Assembly (NCBI GenBank): GCA_900095095.1
Contig: FMBT01000340.1
Location: 62,001 to 126,000 of the forward strand
DNA from: Fragilariopsis cylindrus CCMP1102
Taxonomy: Eukaryota; Bacillariophyta; Bacillariophyceae; Bacillariales; Bacillariaceae
Reading direction: 5' to 3'
Length of the DNA: 64,000 nt
Shown here: positions 12,370 through 22,901 of the stretch, piece by piece
Layout: each line of letters begins with the position of its first letter
How positions within the stretch are numbered: position 1 is the stretch's first letter
Translations under genes and position numbers: made by a program
The notes under the pieces: generated by a model
What the model was told of the DNA's origin: nothing
Seen by the model: the letters and a program-made list of their open reading frames with translations, nothing else
The model's database searches: none

Positions 12370-13172
12370 GATCTTTGTGCTATTCGATTCGCGATTCGAT
12401 ATTCGATATTCGCGATCCGCAATTCGATATTCAATTGCAAAGTTGATTTGTTGTCTCGCTCGTTCAAGTACAAACGTTGCGTAAATTCTGGTTTATGTCT
12501 GAATATTATGTATGTATGTGTCTATTTCCTCTCAACAATGATTGAGAGATGTGTTCTACTACTTCCTACTTGAAGTAATGGTCCTTCTAATTTTGTGTCG
12601 GTGTGAAATACTGTAGCGATGAGACTACGATACGTCCGTTAGTTGACGCAGGCTTATTTATTTTTGGTTTTTAGGCAGTTTTAGTGATTTTTTTAATTAA
12701 ATATGAGATTTCATTGGAATTTTCTTTGATCACAAAATGACATCGTTCAAGCCAATAGCAAATAAGAAAAAGTGTCTTATAAGTACACGATGGAAATAAA
12801 ATTCTTTTGGCGTGCAATCTTCTCTTTCTCGACGTTTTTGAGAGACCACAACATGCAGTGATCAAAATTTTTATATCATTATAATGGGCTTGGAACAAAT
12901 AAGAACAGTGATTACACCTTCACATCGTAGCGCTAACAAAGTTTTCCAACGATCGAAATCTTTTTAGCTTCTTCATATAATATTATAGTACCGCACAAAG
13001 TAATTAAAGTATCTCTGCATCTCTCTACCGTTAGCGCTTACAAATCTTCGACTCGATTCAGTTCCTCTCGATTACATATACCAGATCCAAAGGCATATTA
13101 ACTTCAGCAGCAGCAGCAGCAGCAGCAGCAGGAGGAGGAGGAAAACAGAACAGTACCATCATCATCGTCATC
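12370..13172. other. Divergent intergenic region
   Basis: Separates the minus-strand PLD-like gene from the plus-strand plastid protein gene, so both promoters should lie here. Near 12385-12433 there are short repeats of CGATATTCG/GCGATTCGATA type. A CAG run at 13108-13128 precedes the next gene. No further gene recognised. Confidence 0.5.
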
Positions 13173-13847
13173 ATGAACCTCAAGCTAGTTTTTATCGCAA
13201 CCCTCCTTGGCGGTACAGCATTATTGACGAAACAAGTCTCCGGTTTTGTTGTACCATCGCAACGGATCGTTAGCGGAGCAGGTGCACCAGCAAAAACCAA
13301 GTTCACTACTACTACTACTACTACTACTACACGTAGTCCTACCACCGGTACAAGTACTACACTATATGTCGCTGATTGGGTAAAGGATTCGGATCTGTTT
13401 GTAGGGATGTTTACCATCGCTTGTGCCTCAACTCCATACGCACTTCAACTTGTCCTACCTAAAGTACTTAACACAAAATTCTTTCTGCCAATTTATACTG
13501 ATACGATAGCAGGGCGAGAAGCAGAAATTGGTTGGAAGACACGATTTGCTACGTTAGGATTTGTTTGCACTGTATTAACATTTAAAACATTTTATTTAGG
13601 GAATCAGATGTCAACAGATCTAGTTTTACGTGATCAATATCTTGCATGGGCTATATTCTATGCAGATGCAGCATATGATATCTATAAACAAGCCAGAATG
13701 GATCCACCAGTATATGCGAAAGATACAAGATTTGGTATCCAGTTATGGCATGTTCTTGTTACTGTTGTACTTTTGGCGAATACATCAGAAAGTTACACGG
13801 GTCATGCAATATCAAATGCAATCGCTAGTTTAATTGGAGCAAATTAA
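13173..13847 (+). CDS. Plastid-targeted membrane protein of unknown function
   Basis: A single-exon frame of 224 residues. The N-terminus is a signal peptide (about residues 1-24) ending in VSGF|VVPS, a diatom bipartite plastid-import junction with phenylalanine at +1. A Thr/Ser-rich transit-peptide-like stretch follows (about 40-65). The mature part has three or four hydrophobic segments (around residues 78-98, 125-147, 160-178 and 196-212), so it probably sits in a plastid membrane. No family is recognised. The start ATG at 13173 directly precedes the signal peptide. The targeting inference is fairly firm; function is unknown. Confidence 0.75.
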   Translation: MNLKLVFIATLLGGTALLTKQVSGFVVPSQRIVSGAGAPAKTKFTTTTTTTTTRSPTTGTSTTLYVADWVKDSDLFVGMFTIACASTPYALQLVLPKVLNTKFFLPIYTDTIAGREAEIGWKTRFATLGFVCTVLTFKTFYLGNQMSTDLVLRDQYLAWAIFYADAAYDIYKQARMDPPVYAKDTRFGIQLWHVLVTVVLLANTSESYTGHAISNAIASLIGAN

Positions 13848-14680
13848 ATAAGATAGAAAGAAATAAGAAGATGATGGAAAAGGAAGAAATAGCATCAGCG
13901 CATGCATGCAGTAAAGAATAAATACAGACATGCAGAAGATATATGAGATATAATGTAATAAGTTAAACAATGATAATACAAGGTTTATAAATGGATAATA
14001 ACACAACTACAAGATCGACAACAACGATTGTTACTATTCCTTCTTATTGAAGTCAATATTATCTATAGATAGTATATGTGGGTCTTCTTCTTGCTATCGA
14101 AAGATGTAAGCTTCTCGTCTGCGTTGTCTTGATTATTCTTGAACATTGTGACATCCAAAGGAAAATCACTCTCTGCTACCTGCTTTTCATTTGTGGCATA
14201 CTGTAGAGGATAAAATAACCTGTCTTCAAAGAATTGGAACTGTAGGCTTAAGGTTAAAGTTACATGCCATTAGTTGACATTTTCTTTTCCTTATTCTTCT
14301 TGTTCAAAACTTGAGTGGTTGTTCTGGTCTACCCCATCATGTTTATGTTTGATATCCAATCCAAAGAGAGAGCGAGCAGCAGTAGCATGTCCATCATTAT
14401 CTTCCCCTGCTATTAACACGTGTGTTAGCATGCTCTGATGCATACGATGATCAAAACAAGTTATGGAAAGAAATTATTCCACTATAGGTGACGAGATACC
14501 TATAATTTTTCTAGTAGCTAGAAGAAAATCAAAGTTGTGAAGATTATTTTTTATAACATTATTGCATTAGATTACATTATCTTAAACTATCTAACCTTCC
14601 ATCTGTTTCTTGGCTGCTAGAAGACCGATCGTCTTCCACAAATTGTCTCGAATTAGACTCTATTATATTCTTATAAATTC
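13848..14680. other. Convergent intergenic region, no gene seen
   Basis: Lies between the 3' ends of the plastid membrane protein gene and uL15m. AT-rich, with only short unsupported frames on either strand. It should hold both 3' untranslated regions. Confidence 0.5.
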
Positions 14681-14692
14681 TTATTCTTTTTT

Positions 14693-14724
<32 letters not shown>

Positions 14725-16014
14725 TATCAATGTCAATCTTTAATGTTGTTGCAAATTTTTCTTCTAATTCTGGTCGTTCCAATAATAATTTTCTCATTTG
14801 TGCTTGGACACTTAAATAACCACGATGTTCCCAATTGGTATAATAGGGTTGCCACTTGGGTGGGGCGTGCAAATTTTGGTATTTGTCGTACCGCCTTTTT
14901 ATTGGTGGTTTGTGTGGCGTGCTTGGTGGGTGATGCATCTTCCTGGACACCAAACTTATGTGGTTTTAATAAGGCACGTAATGCTAAATTATTATAATGC
15001 ACTGTAGTCACTTCACCACCAATCGCTTCAATGGCAGCAATTGCTGATTCACTAGCACGAGATATTTCTAATCGAAATGGTGTTCGTAATCGTTCCTTTC
15101 CTTGTCCTAATAACTTAATTCCATGTTTCACGGAGGATGCTGTAAATAAACCAGCATCTAATAAATCTTTCATCGTCCACACCGGTATTTTTCATTATTA
15201 TTACCACCTTCTGATGATATTGTGGTTGGAAGCGTCCCATATCAATATAATCTTGAATGGTACCCACATTCAAGGAGACCATCTCTGCTTTATGTCTTTT
15301 ATTGGTAAAACCACGTTTTGGTAATAATTTAAAAAATCGTGTCTGGCCACCCTCAAAGAATAAGGGTATCGATCCACCAGATCGTGCCTTTTGACCTTTA
15401 TGTCCACGTCCTGATGTTTTACCTTTACTGGAACCAATTCCACGTCCAATCCGACGTCTCTGTTATAGTTAAAAAACAAATCAAAGATGGAAATAAAATA
15501 CAATAATGATGAGCATACAACGTGGTGCTTCTTTTAGGCAGCTCTCCATTTTTGTTCGTTTCTTCATTTATTCATCAATTCAATTCAATTCAACTCAATT
15601 CAATTCAATTCAATTCAATTCAATTCAATTCAATTCAATTCAATTCAATTCAATTTTTAATTCAATTCAATTTTTAATTCAATTCAATTTTAATTCAATT
15701 CAATTCACACATTCCAAGAAGAAAAAAAAAAACTCATACCTTTTTGACAGCACCAGGATTATCTTGTAACATATTAAGTTTTAATACTGATACAAATTCT
15801 TGTTGTTGATCTTTTTTATCATCGGGAGATTTTGTTGCTGTTGTGCATACGATGAAAACCATAAGGATGATGATGATGACGATGATATTGATGACAGCGA
15901 AGAAGTCGCAGTAGCGGCAACGGTGGTTATCATCGTTGTCGATGGCGCTCTACTAGTGACAGCTCCAGAAGAAAGCAATCGTCGCCGACAGAATAATATG
16001 GATGATGATAGCAT
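14681..16014 (-). CDS. MRPL15: Mitochondrial large-subunit ribosomal protein uL15m
   Basis: Mitochondrial homologue of ribosomal protein L15. Exon 1 (15740-16014) starts with an arginine- and serine-rich presequence without acidic residues ([16 protein letters not shown]) and ends in [14 protein letters not shown] 280-bp GT-AG intron is 15460-15739. Exon 2 carries the L15 signature [19 protein letters not shown], then [26 protein letters not shown], then TMKDLLDAG and GIKLLGQG. It ends with [10 protein letters not shown] and NWEHRGYLS, typical of mitochondrial L15. The frame shifts at four short runs: A6 near 15810, TTCC near 15231, A5 near 15193, and C4 near 14869. Adding five bases in total (one, one, one, two) restores the family sequence and makes both exons whole codon numbers. 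I therefore read it as an intact gene with assembly errors, not a pseudogene. Confidence 0.85.
15577..15708. repeat. (CAATT)n pentanucleotide microsatellite in uL15m intron
   Basis: More than a dozen near-perfect CAATT units, followed by variants with TTTTTAATT spacers, filling much of the uL15m intron. It makes chance ORFs with IQFNS repeats on the plus strand. Confidence 0.9.
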
Positions 16015-16592
16015 CGTTGCTATTTTGATTTTGATTTTTCTGTTTGGATGTAGCTGTGTATCTGACAAGAATGCTGCCTATGGGGATATACCAACGTTGT
16101 CTCCTCCTTCTACTAGTAGTAACTTTAAGAGATGTTTGTTGTCACTAGTTGCTTGTTTTGTTTTTTGTTGTTTAACTCACTCAGCTCAACGAGTGTTGAC
16201 TGTGAGCCTCACACAAAATGGGGATGGGAACATTTGTTCATTTCAGAATGCCCCGAAATAAATAACCCCGGAATAATCGACATCACTCACTCACTCCGAC
16301 TTCTTCGACTCAATATTTCAAAGTCGTTCGCGTGGCTGTGTCTCATATTGCCGCATAAAAAAAACGATGACGTCTCGAGCAAAGCTAGAACATCGACGTG
16401 AGCATTTTTAAATCTTTTTTACATTCACCCTTTTCGAAAAAAAAGGATTTTCTTGTGGCTGATGTCGATAAGAAAAGGCAACTTCCTTAACGTCAGCCTG
16501 TATCCGATCATAATTCATATATGCTTCATAGTATACTCATTAAATTAGCAACAACAGCAATATCCAAAACATCAATATCGCCTAATACAATC
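16015..16592. other. Divergent promoter region, uL15m / fabG
   Basis: About 580 bp between two divergently transcribed organelle-directed genes. It contains a possible upstream in-frame ATG for fabG at 16521. No separate gene is supported. Confidence 0.5.
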
Positions 16593-17713
16593 ATGTACTA
16601 TTCTTCTCGTTCCTTTCTATCAATGGCTGCAGCCACCCTTGCTGTTGCATCAACATCAATATCAACATCAAATGCATTTGTTCAAAAAACTTTGCCAAGT
16701 AGTGCACGTCACTACTCGAGTGCAAGTAGTACATTGAATATGGTGGCAGATGATGCGAAAGTTATTATGGTCACAGGATCCTCACGTGGATTAGGACGAT
16801 CCATTGCCATGGATATTGGTTCGCATGGACATAAAATGATTATTAATTATGTATCGGATGGATCCAAAGAATCAGCGGATGCCACTGTCGAAGCAATTAA
16901 AGCATCTGGTGGGGATGCTATTGCGATCCAAGCGGATTGTAAGTGTAGATAGTGTATAGTGTATACATATCTCAAAACGTAACTTTTACTCTGGCTATCT
17001 TAATACATACCGATAAATACGCCGTCACTGACTTTGATATTGTATGTACGCTACGATTGTTCTTCTCATCCTCTCTCTCTCTCTTTTCCGTCCTTTTGCA
17101 TCATACATCTATCATTTCCCATTCCATTCCATTATCATTATTTATTATAGCATCCGATCCAGATTCAATTAAAGAATTATTTGCAAAATCAGTGGAAGCA
17201 TTTGGTACAGTGGATGTCTTAATTAATAATGCTGGTATTACACGAGATGGGTTAGTAATGAGAATGAAGCCCAAAGCATGGCAGGATGTGATTGATACTA
17301 ATTTAAGTGGTGTCTTTTATTGTACACAAGCCTTCTTTAAATTAGCTGCCAAGAAACGTACGGGACGAATTATTAATATCTCCAGTGTGGTGGGACAAAT
17401 TGGTAATCCCGGACAAGCAAATTATGCAGCCGCGAAAGGTGGTGTGATTGCCTTAACAAAATCCAATGCGAAAGAATTTGCTATGCGGAATGTGGTAGTG
17501 AATTGTGTCTGTCCTGGATTTATTGAAAGTGATATGACAAAAGAGTTAGATGCGTCATACTTAGAGACTGTTACTGCGGGTATTCCATTAAAGAGATTAG
17601 GGAAACCAGAAGAAGTTGCTGGTATGTGTCGATTCCTGGCATTAGATCCAGCGGTCGAATATATCACCGGACATACCTTTAATGTGGATGGTGGTATCGC
17701 AATAGGTTGTTAG
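16593..17713 (+). CDS. fabG: Plastid 3-oxoacyl-[acyl-carrier-protein] reductase
   Basis: Short-chain dehydrogenase/reductase that reduces 3-oxoacyl-ACP with NADPH in type II fatty acid synthesis in the plastid. Exon 1 is 16593-16938, intron 16939-17150 (212 bp, GT-AG), exon 2 17151-17713, giving 302 residues. Visible motifs: cofactor loop [12 protein letters not shown] (about residue 60), LINNAG (about 141), catalytic serine in [10 protein letters not shown], and YxxxK at about residue 206 (YAAAKGG). The PGF motif and C-terminal VDGG also fit FabG. The signal peptide runs to STSNAF|VQK, a diatom plastid-import junction. I chose ATG 16593 because it places the hydrophobic signal near the N-terminus; an in-frame ATG at 16521 would add 24 residues. 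Confidence 0.92.
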
Positions 17714-18510
17714 TTTTAAAGAAAAAATAGTATTAGTATTTTGTGTGAAGTGTGAAGTACAGTGAAGCGAATGCGAAAGCCAACAGGGTTTGACTATGGT
17801 AACGTAGTATAAAAAGAATAGGAAACATATCAATAATAAAGTAATATAATATGCTATAACATATATATTATAGCAACAAGAATTAGAATCTTTACTCCTT
17901 TGCGTGTTTATTATCAATCATTTCGTAGCCCGTATTATTTTGTATGCATTGAGCTTTGTTTGTGTGTCTACATATGATTCGATTCATCGACTAATGTTCG
18001 CTCGTCGTCTTCAATATTGTCCTTGCGATCAAGATATCATTGTGATGCTGTACATAAGTCTGTCTCTGTCTCATCCACTCTCACTCTCTTCTGTTTGAAA
18101 ATTCCCTTGAAGACAAATGAAAACAATAGCGATTCACCCTGTGCATTTACAGTTACTGCAACTACTAGTGAAATGATGATGATGTCCGTTGCCTGTGAAT
18201 AGAAGAGTGGTTGGTTAGCGTATTAATTAGAGATATATATGTACACCAGAAGAAGAATGATTGATTTCGTGTTCTTGATTCTATGATAATCAATCAGGTG
18301 TGTCTAAATAGTAGTGTCTACTGTATACTACAAAGGTATTTTAAGGTGTTATTTGTTATAGTCTCTTTTTTATCGTGCTATGAAATATTTTAATATAAAC
18401 AAGACACGAGTGTTATTATTTTCATTTTATAAAACTATCCAATCATGATCATTATCCCGAAGAGGATTCTTCTGTATTTTTGTTGTTGTTGTTATTGTTG
18501 TAGTAGTAGT
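17714..18510. other. Convergent intergenic region, no gene seen
   Basis: Between the 3' ends of fabG and the clathrin light chain gene. AT-rich, with a GTT/GTA run near 18480-18510. Nothing coding is supported. Confidence 0.5.
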
Positions 18511-19264
18511 TCATGCACCAACTTTCGCAGCTAATCCTGCTTCATTCTTTAAGAGAATAAAGACATCTCTCATTCGTTTCGTATCTTCATTGTCTTCCAC
18601 TGCACCATCTTGTGTTAAATCGACCATCTTACTCACACGTTGCCAATTATTATCATTTTCTAAATCCGCTTCAATATCTTCGAGTTTCGCTTGTTCATCT
18701 TCACGATTCTTTGCCAGTTTGGCATCCGTTTGGCTTCACGTTTCGCTTGAAAGTCTTCCATAAACATTTTAGCGGCAGCTTCCATCTCCACTTTCGCAGC
18801 ATCTTCTTCGTCCTTCCGTGCCGCTAATGTGTCTTGCCATTCCGCATTAAATTTAGCCATCGCACTTGCTACCTTGGGTTCTTCTGGTTTTGTTGCCTCC
18901 TCTAATGCATCATCATCATCCGCAGCAGATTCCAGTCCCATTATGACAGGAGCATCTTCCGCTGGAGGAGTAGGTTCACCATCTAAGACGATGGGTACAT
19001 CGGCGAATCCCATACCATCATCATTAGTATCATCAGGAGCGGCAGCAAATCCCATACCATCATCATCATCACTCCATCAGGTGCAGCAGCAAATCCCATT
19101 GCTTCCATACCATCCGTGGCATCTTCGACGTCACCAACAAATGCCGCAGCGGCATTATCGTCTGCGGCAGGAGGAGCTTCCGCTTCACCTAGGAAGGTAA
19201 ATCCTTCTTCTTCCGCAGCTGGTGGAAGTGAGATAGGTGCATCTTCTGATTCAGGGAAATCCAT
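18511..19264 (-). CDS. Clathrin light chain
   Basis: The C-terminal half matches clathrin light chain: a long acidic/lysine-rich helix (WQDTLAARKDEED, then KREAK), then ENDNNWQRVSKMVDL and TKRMRDVFILLKNE near the end. These correspond to the W.RV.K..D and D..RMR..L..LK signatures of the family. The N-terminal half is acidic and alanine/proline-rich, with an EEEGFTFLGE element and repeated MGFA(A/D) units. The light chain binds clathrin heavy chain and regulates triskelion assembly in vesicle coats. The reading frame is interrupted twice: near 18739 (an AAA run, needed for KTDAKLAKNRE) and near 19068 (a GG run inside GAT repeats). One added base at each gives exactly 251 codons. Likely homopolymer contraction. 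Confidence 0.8.
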
Positions 19265-20109
19265 TTTACTTTCTATAATTTATTAATATACTACTATTTA
19301 TCGTTTATTCTAAGAAGATTCTAATTGCAATAAGGTTAGCTATTGCGGTTGTTGTAATGAATTGTTTGTTTGTGTTTGGTCATTCATCGTTGTGCCTCAC
19401 TATCTCGGCTAGCTACGTACAACCACCGTGCAGTTTCCCACGATAGCCAAGCAAGAATCAAAAGATCATCTTAGCTACCGTAGCACGCGCAAACAACGCA
19501 GCAGAGCTTTTTCTAACGGATCTGTTTGATAAAAATTCATTCGGGGGCACGCCATGACCACAGAACGAGGGGCAAAAAATTGGGGGAGATAAAAGGGGGC
19601 ATTTAACAAAGAACCCGGAACAAGCGATTCTTCATTCTCATACACAATAACAGTCGCATGAATGTGTGCTGAAGGGAAGTTGTTGCTGTTGCTCTTCTTT
19701 CTTTGACTTCTTCAAGCGACCTTTCTTCATCCATTAAAAGTTGTGATTAAATCAACCTCTTTCTATTAACCTTACGCCATGGTAAGTACATTTGTCGGAT
19801 AATCCATATATATTGTTATATTCACTGTTATCCTGTTGTCCTTATGATGCCGTAATGCATGTGATTTTCCCTTGTAGAATTGAACCGTTATCAAGACGAA
19901 GTTTAACCACCCATTACCATTAATATTCGCCTGTATTTTTTTGCACACACACACTAATTGAATTTTTCTATTATTCTTTCCGATGATTGCACGTCTTTTT
20001 TCATGAACAACAACGACGAATGATATATGTTACATTCGAACGAAAAAAACAATACTTATTTAAATCATAAATATAGTCCTTTGTAGCAGCTAGAAGCCTC
20101 GCACGTACA
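19265..20109. other. Divergent promoter region with COX6A 5'-UTR intron
   Basis: Separates clathrin light chain (minus) from COX6A (plus). A strong donor GGTAAGTA at 19781-19788 and an acceptor TTTGTAG|CAG at 20081-20089 suggest a 305-bp intron in the COX6A leader (19782-20086). The exon before it ends in ATG at 19779-19781. Splicing would put that ATG out of frame with the COX6A start. No other gene seen. Confidence 0.5.
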
Positions 20110-20532
20110 ATGGCGGTTCGCCGTTGTGCACCTACTGCGTTAGGGCGTACAACAACGATAAATCGTTTTGTACAAACTGTTCCTAAACTTGGTACTGAAG
20201 CTGAAATGAAAGCGGAAGTTATCGATCAAGTCCGTGCAAGAATAGCATATCAAAAGGAAGTAATGGCCGCGAATCCACACAAGTCCCATGAGGAAGAATG
20301 GACGGAATTATGGACGTGGATTAAAATTTCGATCTTTGTATGCATTCCCGGTACGGTGGCCATGCTGGCGAAAGATTTTGCTATTGAAGAACATCATCAT
20401 CGTCCGGATGGACCACAACCGGAATATATGTCAATCCGTTCCAAAGAATTTCCATGGGAATGTGATTCCTGTGCATTATTCGATTTGGATTGTTGGAAGA
20501 AATGCAGAGCCGATAAGGCAGCATCGGGCTAA
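20110..20532 (+). CDS. COX6A: Cytochrome c oxidase subunit VIa
   Basis: A 140-residue protein matching the nuclear-encoded subunit VIa of mitochondrial complex IV. A basic N-terminal presequence (MAVRRCAPTALGRTTTINRF) is followed by a charged segment. One transmembrane helix follows (WIKISIFVCIPGTVAMLAKD, about residues 74-93). Then comes the hallmark tail: EEHHHRPDGPQPEY, MSIRSKEFPWECDSCALFD and DCWKKC. The tail corresponds to the R.K.FPWG.....LF motif of the family. The extra cysteines at the end (CDSC, DCWKKC) replace the usual short aromatic ending. Role: structural/regulatory subunit in the inner membrane. The ATG at 20110 is the first that gives the presequence. Confidence 0.85.
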   Translation: MAVRRCAPTALGRTTTINRFVQTVPKLGTEAEMKAEVIDQVRARIAYQKEVMAANPHKSHEEEWTELWTWIKISIFVCIPGTVAMLAKDFAIEEHHHRPDGPQPEYMSIRSKEFPWECDSCALFDLDCWKKCRADKAASG

Positions 20533-21248
20533 TATAATAATGGGGTTGATGTTGTTGTAAATGATTTCTGTAAAAAGAAGTCGTTTCTATCAAAAATAAC
20601 ATAAATGTACGACCTTCCGGAAATCTAAATGAAATTTCCGATAAGAATCTATTAGTAACTAGACAAAAAAAAACAAGCACAGTATTTTTTTAAATTTAAT
20701 TTCGAATTATTTCATAATATATTAGACTAGACTAGACTAGACTAGACTGGACTAGCTAGATGTAAGCTCAGCAGAACAAAAGAAAAATTATAGAACTAGA
20801 TATTTCTTCATTCCTTATTATTGGTCAAGAGAGAACACATTCTCCGACTGTAAACCAGTTTTCAGAGCATCGTTGAGTATAGTATTTCATGCGTTTCGCT
20901 ATTGATTGATTACCTACTAAATCGATCGGCGGCGTCATGTCTTGTAATTGCAACTGCAACTGCAATTTAGCTCCTGGTTCAATTTGAATAGATTGATGAC
21001 CGTAATACTACATGATGCGATTGAAATGTAAGCAAGCAAGACGACAACGGACTACAGGAATCGATATGGATCATTCAAAAGGGGGAAAATCAAAACGACC
21101 GTTCAACACTTGCGGCGAAAACGAACGAACAAACAAACAAACGGAGCATACATTCAAGAAAGTAAAATCATGAATAGGTTACACTGTTGCTTCTAGAAAT
21201 CATTATTAGCCATTCATATTATTACTACTTTTCCTATTATTATTAAAT
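20533..21248. other. Convergent intergenic region with (TAGAC)n
   Basis: Lies between the 3' ends of COX6A and the PAWM-repeat gene. A pentanucleotide (ACTAG/TAGAC) run covers about 20722-20756. No coding sequence recognised. Confidence 0.6.
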
Positions 21249-22865
21249 TTACTTGTTTGTCATCCATGCAGGCATGGTCATTCCTCTTCCACGACCTCTT
21301 CCTAAACCGGCATCCACATCCGAACTATTATTTGCAGCGGCAGCTACAGACGACGACGACGACGGTGGTGGTGGTGCGCTACCTCCTCCTCCGACCGGTC
21401 CATCTTGCTGTTCTTGCTGTTGTTGACGAACCATCCAAGCTGGCATTGTTTGATGCCGACCACGTCCACTACCACCACCACCACCACCACTGGCTGAAGG
21501 AGGAGGAGGAGGTAGTACAAGAGACGGCGGTAGCTGTTGTTGTGGTTGCTGTGCATTGTTATTTCCACCAAGAGGAGGAGGAGGACGACCATAACTACCA
21601 GCAGGAGCGTTGTTATGACCACCCCGAGGAGGAGGACCACCACCTCCGCGTCCACTATTATTAATATTGTAATTGTTGCCACCAGCAGCATCGCCATATA
21701 TGCTATTATCGTTGTTGTTGTTGTTGTTGTTGTTGCTGCTCGTTGATGGTAGCGGAAGAGCTTGTTGTTGTTGCTGCTGTTGTTGTTGATTATTTTGCTG
21801 TGTGGTCATCCAAGCAGGCTGTGTCATATTGAGGCCTCGACCACGACCACGACCACCGTCATCATCACCTACTACTACGTTCCCTGATGATGGCATCCCC
21901 ATCGGACCGGGACCACCAGGTGTTATTGGAACCTGTTGATCTTGTTGTTGTGCGGTCGTCATCCATGCCGGTGTTGTCATATTGACACCTCTTCCACGTC
22001 CACTGCTACCAGAATTACTATTACCTTGACTGGGGGCATTGTAACGGCCATGTTTGTTATCATTGCGATTGCTATTATTATTATTACTATTATTACTATA
22101 TCGATTGTCGTTGTTGTTATAATTGTTGTTGTTACTATCCGTTCGTTGACGTTTCGTGGATGATGAATAGTCAGCAGAAGTATTGGCAGCAGATTGGCCG
22201 TATCTTGCTTCTTCTCGTTGTTGTTGTTGCTGTTGCTGCTGGTAATTATTAGTATCTCTACTACCACTAGTATTATTATTATTACTAGTAGGAGGTAGTG
22301 GTGGTGGAGGAGGAGCGTACCCGCGAGGAGGAGGAGGAAGCGCAGCGACGTCCCCGCCTCCACCGCCATATTGTCGTTGGTGTTGGTAATTATTATCTGT
22401 TGGATTGTCATGTACAACTTCTCCAGCAGCTACTGCTGAGGATGAACCAGTATTAGTATACCGTTGTCGTTGATTTTGTACATTATTATTGACAATCTCA
22501 GCAGTAGAAGGAGCAACAGCGACAGGGGCGCTATAATCATTAGTTGCAGCCTTTGGATAGGTCGGAGGTTGTACTTGGTGCCCATTATTATTCTTGTTGT
22601 AAGCGCTGTTATTATTTCTATTATTGCGGTTGTCGTTGCTGCTGTTGTAGCTATTATTTTGCTTGTTGTTGTGAGAAGAGTAGGGTGCCGTAGAAGATGT
22701 AGCGGTATTCATCTTTGTAGCTGTAGGAACAACAACAACCGAAGACGACGGTGCCGGTGTTGATATGGAAGGCGGTGGTACAGCAAGACCCCGCATTTTT
22801 GCTCTCATTCGAGATCTACGTAGAGCCTTCGCTCTTTCCGCAATCTCGTCCAATGAATCACCCAT
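21249..22865 (-). CDS. Low-complexity protein with four GRGRG-PAWM repeats
   Basis: A single-exon frame of 538 residues. The N-terminus (about residues 1-30, MGDSLDEIAERAKALRRSRM) is a charged helix. The rest is mostly Asn/Gln/Ser/Gly/Pro-rich. Four times the chain returns to a basic GRGRG block followed by xMTxPAWMxx: near residues 285-300, 340-358, 465-480, and at the very C-terminus (RGRGRGMTMPAWMTNK). Spacing varies but the core is strictly kept, which argues for a functional linear motif. RGG-like blocks suggest RNA binding or arginine methylation; that is inference. I do not recognise the family. A (TA)n run lies just upstream of the start. Confidence 0.8.
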   Translation of the reverse strand: MGDSLDEIAERAKALRRSRMRAKMRGLAVPPPSISTPAPSSSVVVVPTATKMNTATSSTAPYSSHNNKQNNSYNSSNDNRNNRNNNSAYNKNNNGHQVQPPTYPKAATNDYSAPVAVAPSTAEIVNNNVQNQRQRYTNTGSSSAVAAGEVVHDNPTDNNYQHQRQYGGGGGDVAALPPPPRGYAPPPPPLPPTSNNNNTSGSRDTNNYQQQQQQQQREEARYGQSAANTSADYSSSTKRQRTDSNNNNYNNNDNRYSNNSNNNNSNRNDNKHGRYNAPSQGNSNSGSSGRGRGVNMTTPAWMTTAQQQDQQVPITPGGPGPMGMPSSGNVVVGDDDGGRGRGRGLNMTQPAWMTTQQNNQQQQQQQQQALPLPSTSSNNNNNNNNDNSIYGDAAGGNNYNINNSGRGGGGPPPRGGHNNAPAGSYGRPPPPLGGNNNAQQPQQQLPPSLVLPPPPPSASGGGGGGSGRGRHQTMPAWMVRQQQQEQQDGPVGGGGSAPPPPSSSSSVAAAANNSSDVDAGLGRGRGRGMTMPAWMTNK

Positions 22866-22870
22866 TGTTG

Positions 22871-22901
<31 letters not shown>

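Noticed and set aside
15506-15769. ORF with IQFNS repeats
   Set aside because: Produced by the CAATT pentanucleotide repeat in the uL15m intron.
14681-16014. uL15m as a pseudogene
   Set aside because: All breaks are in short homopolymers, all as missing bases, and the corrected exon lengths and conserved motifs fit an intact gene.
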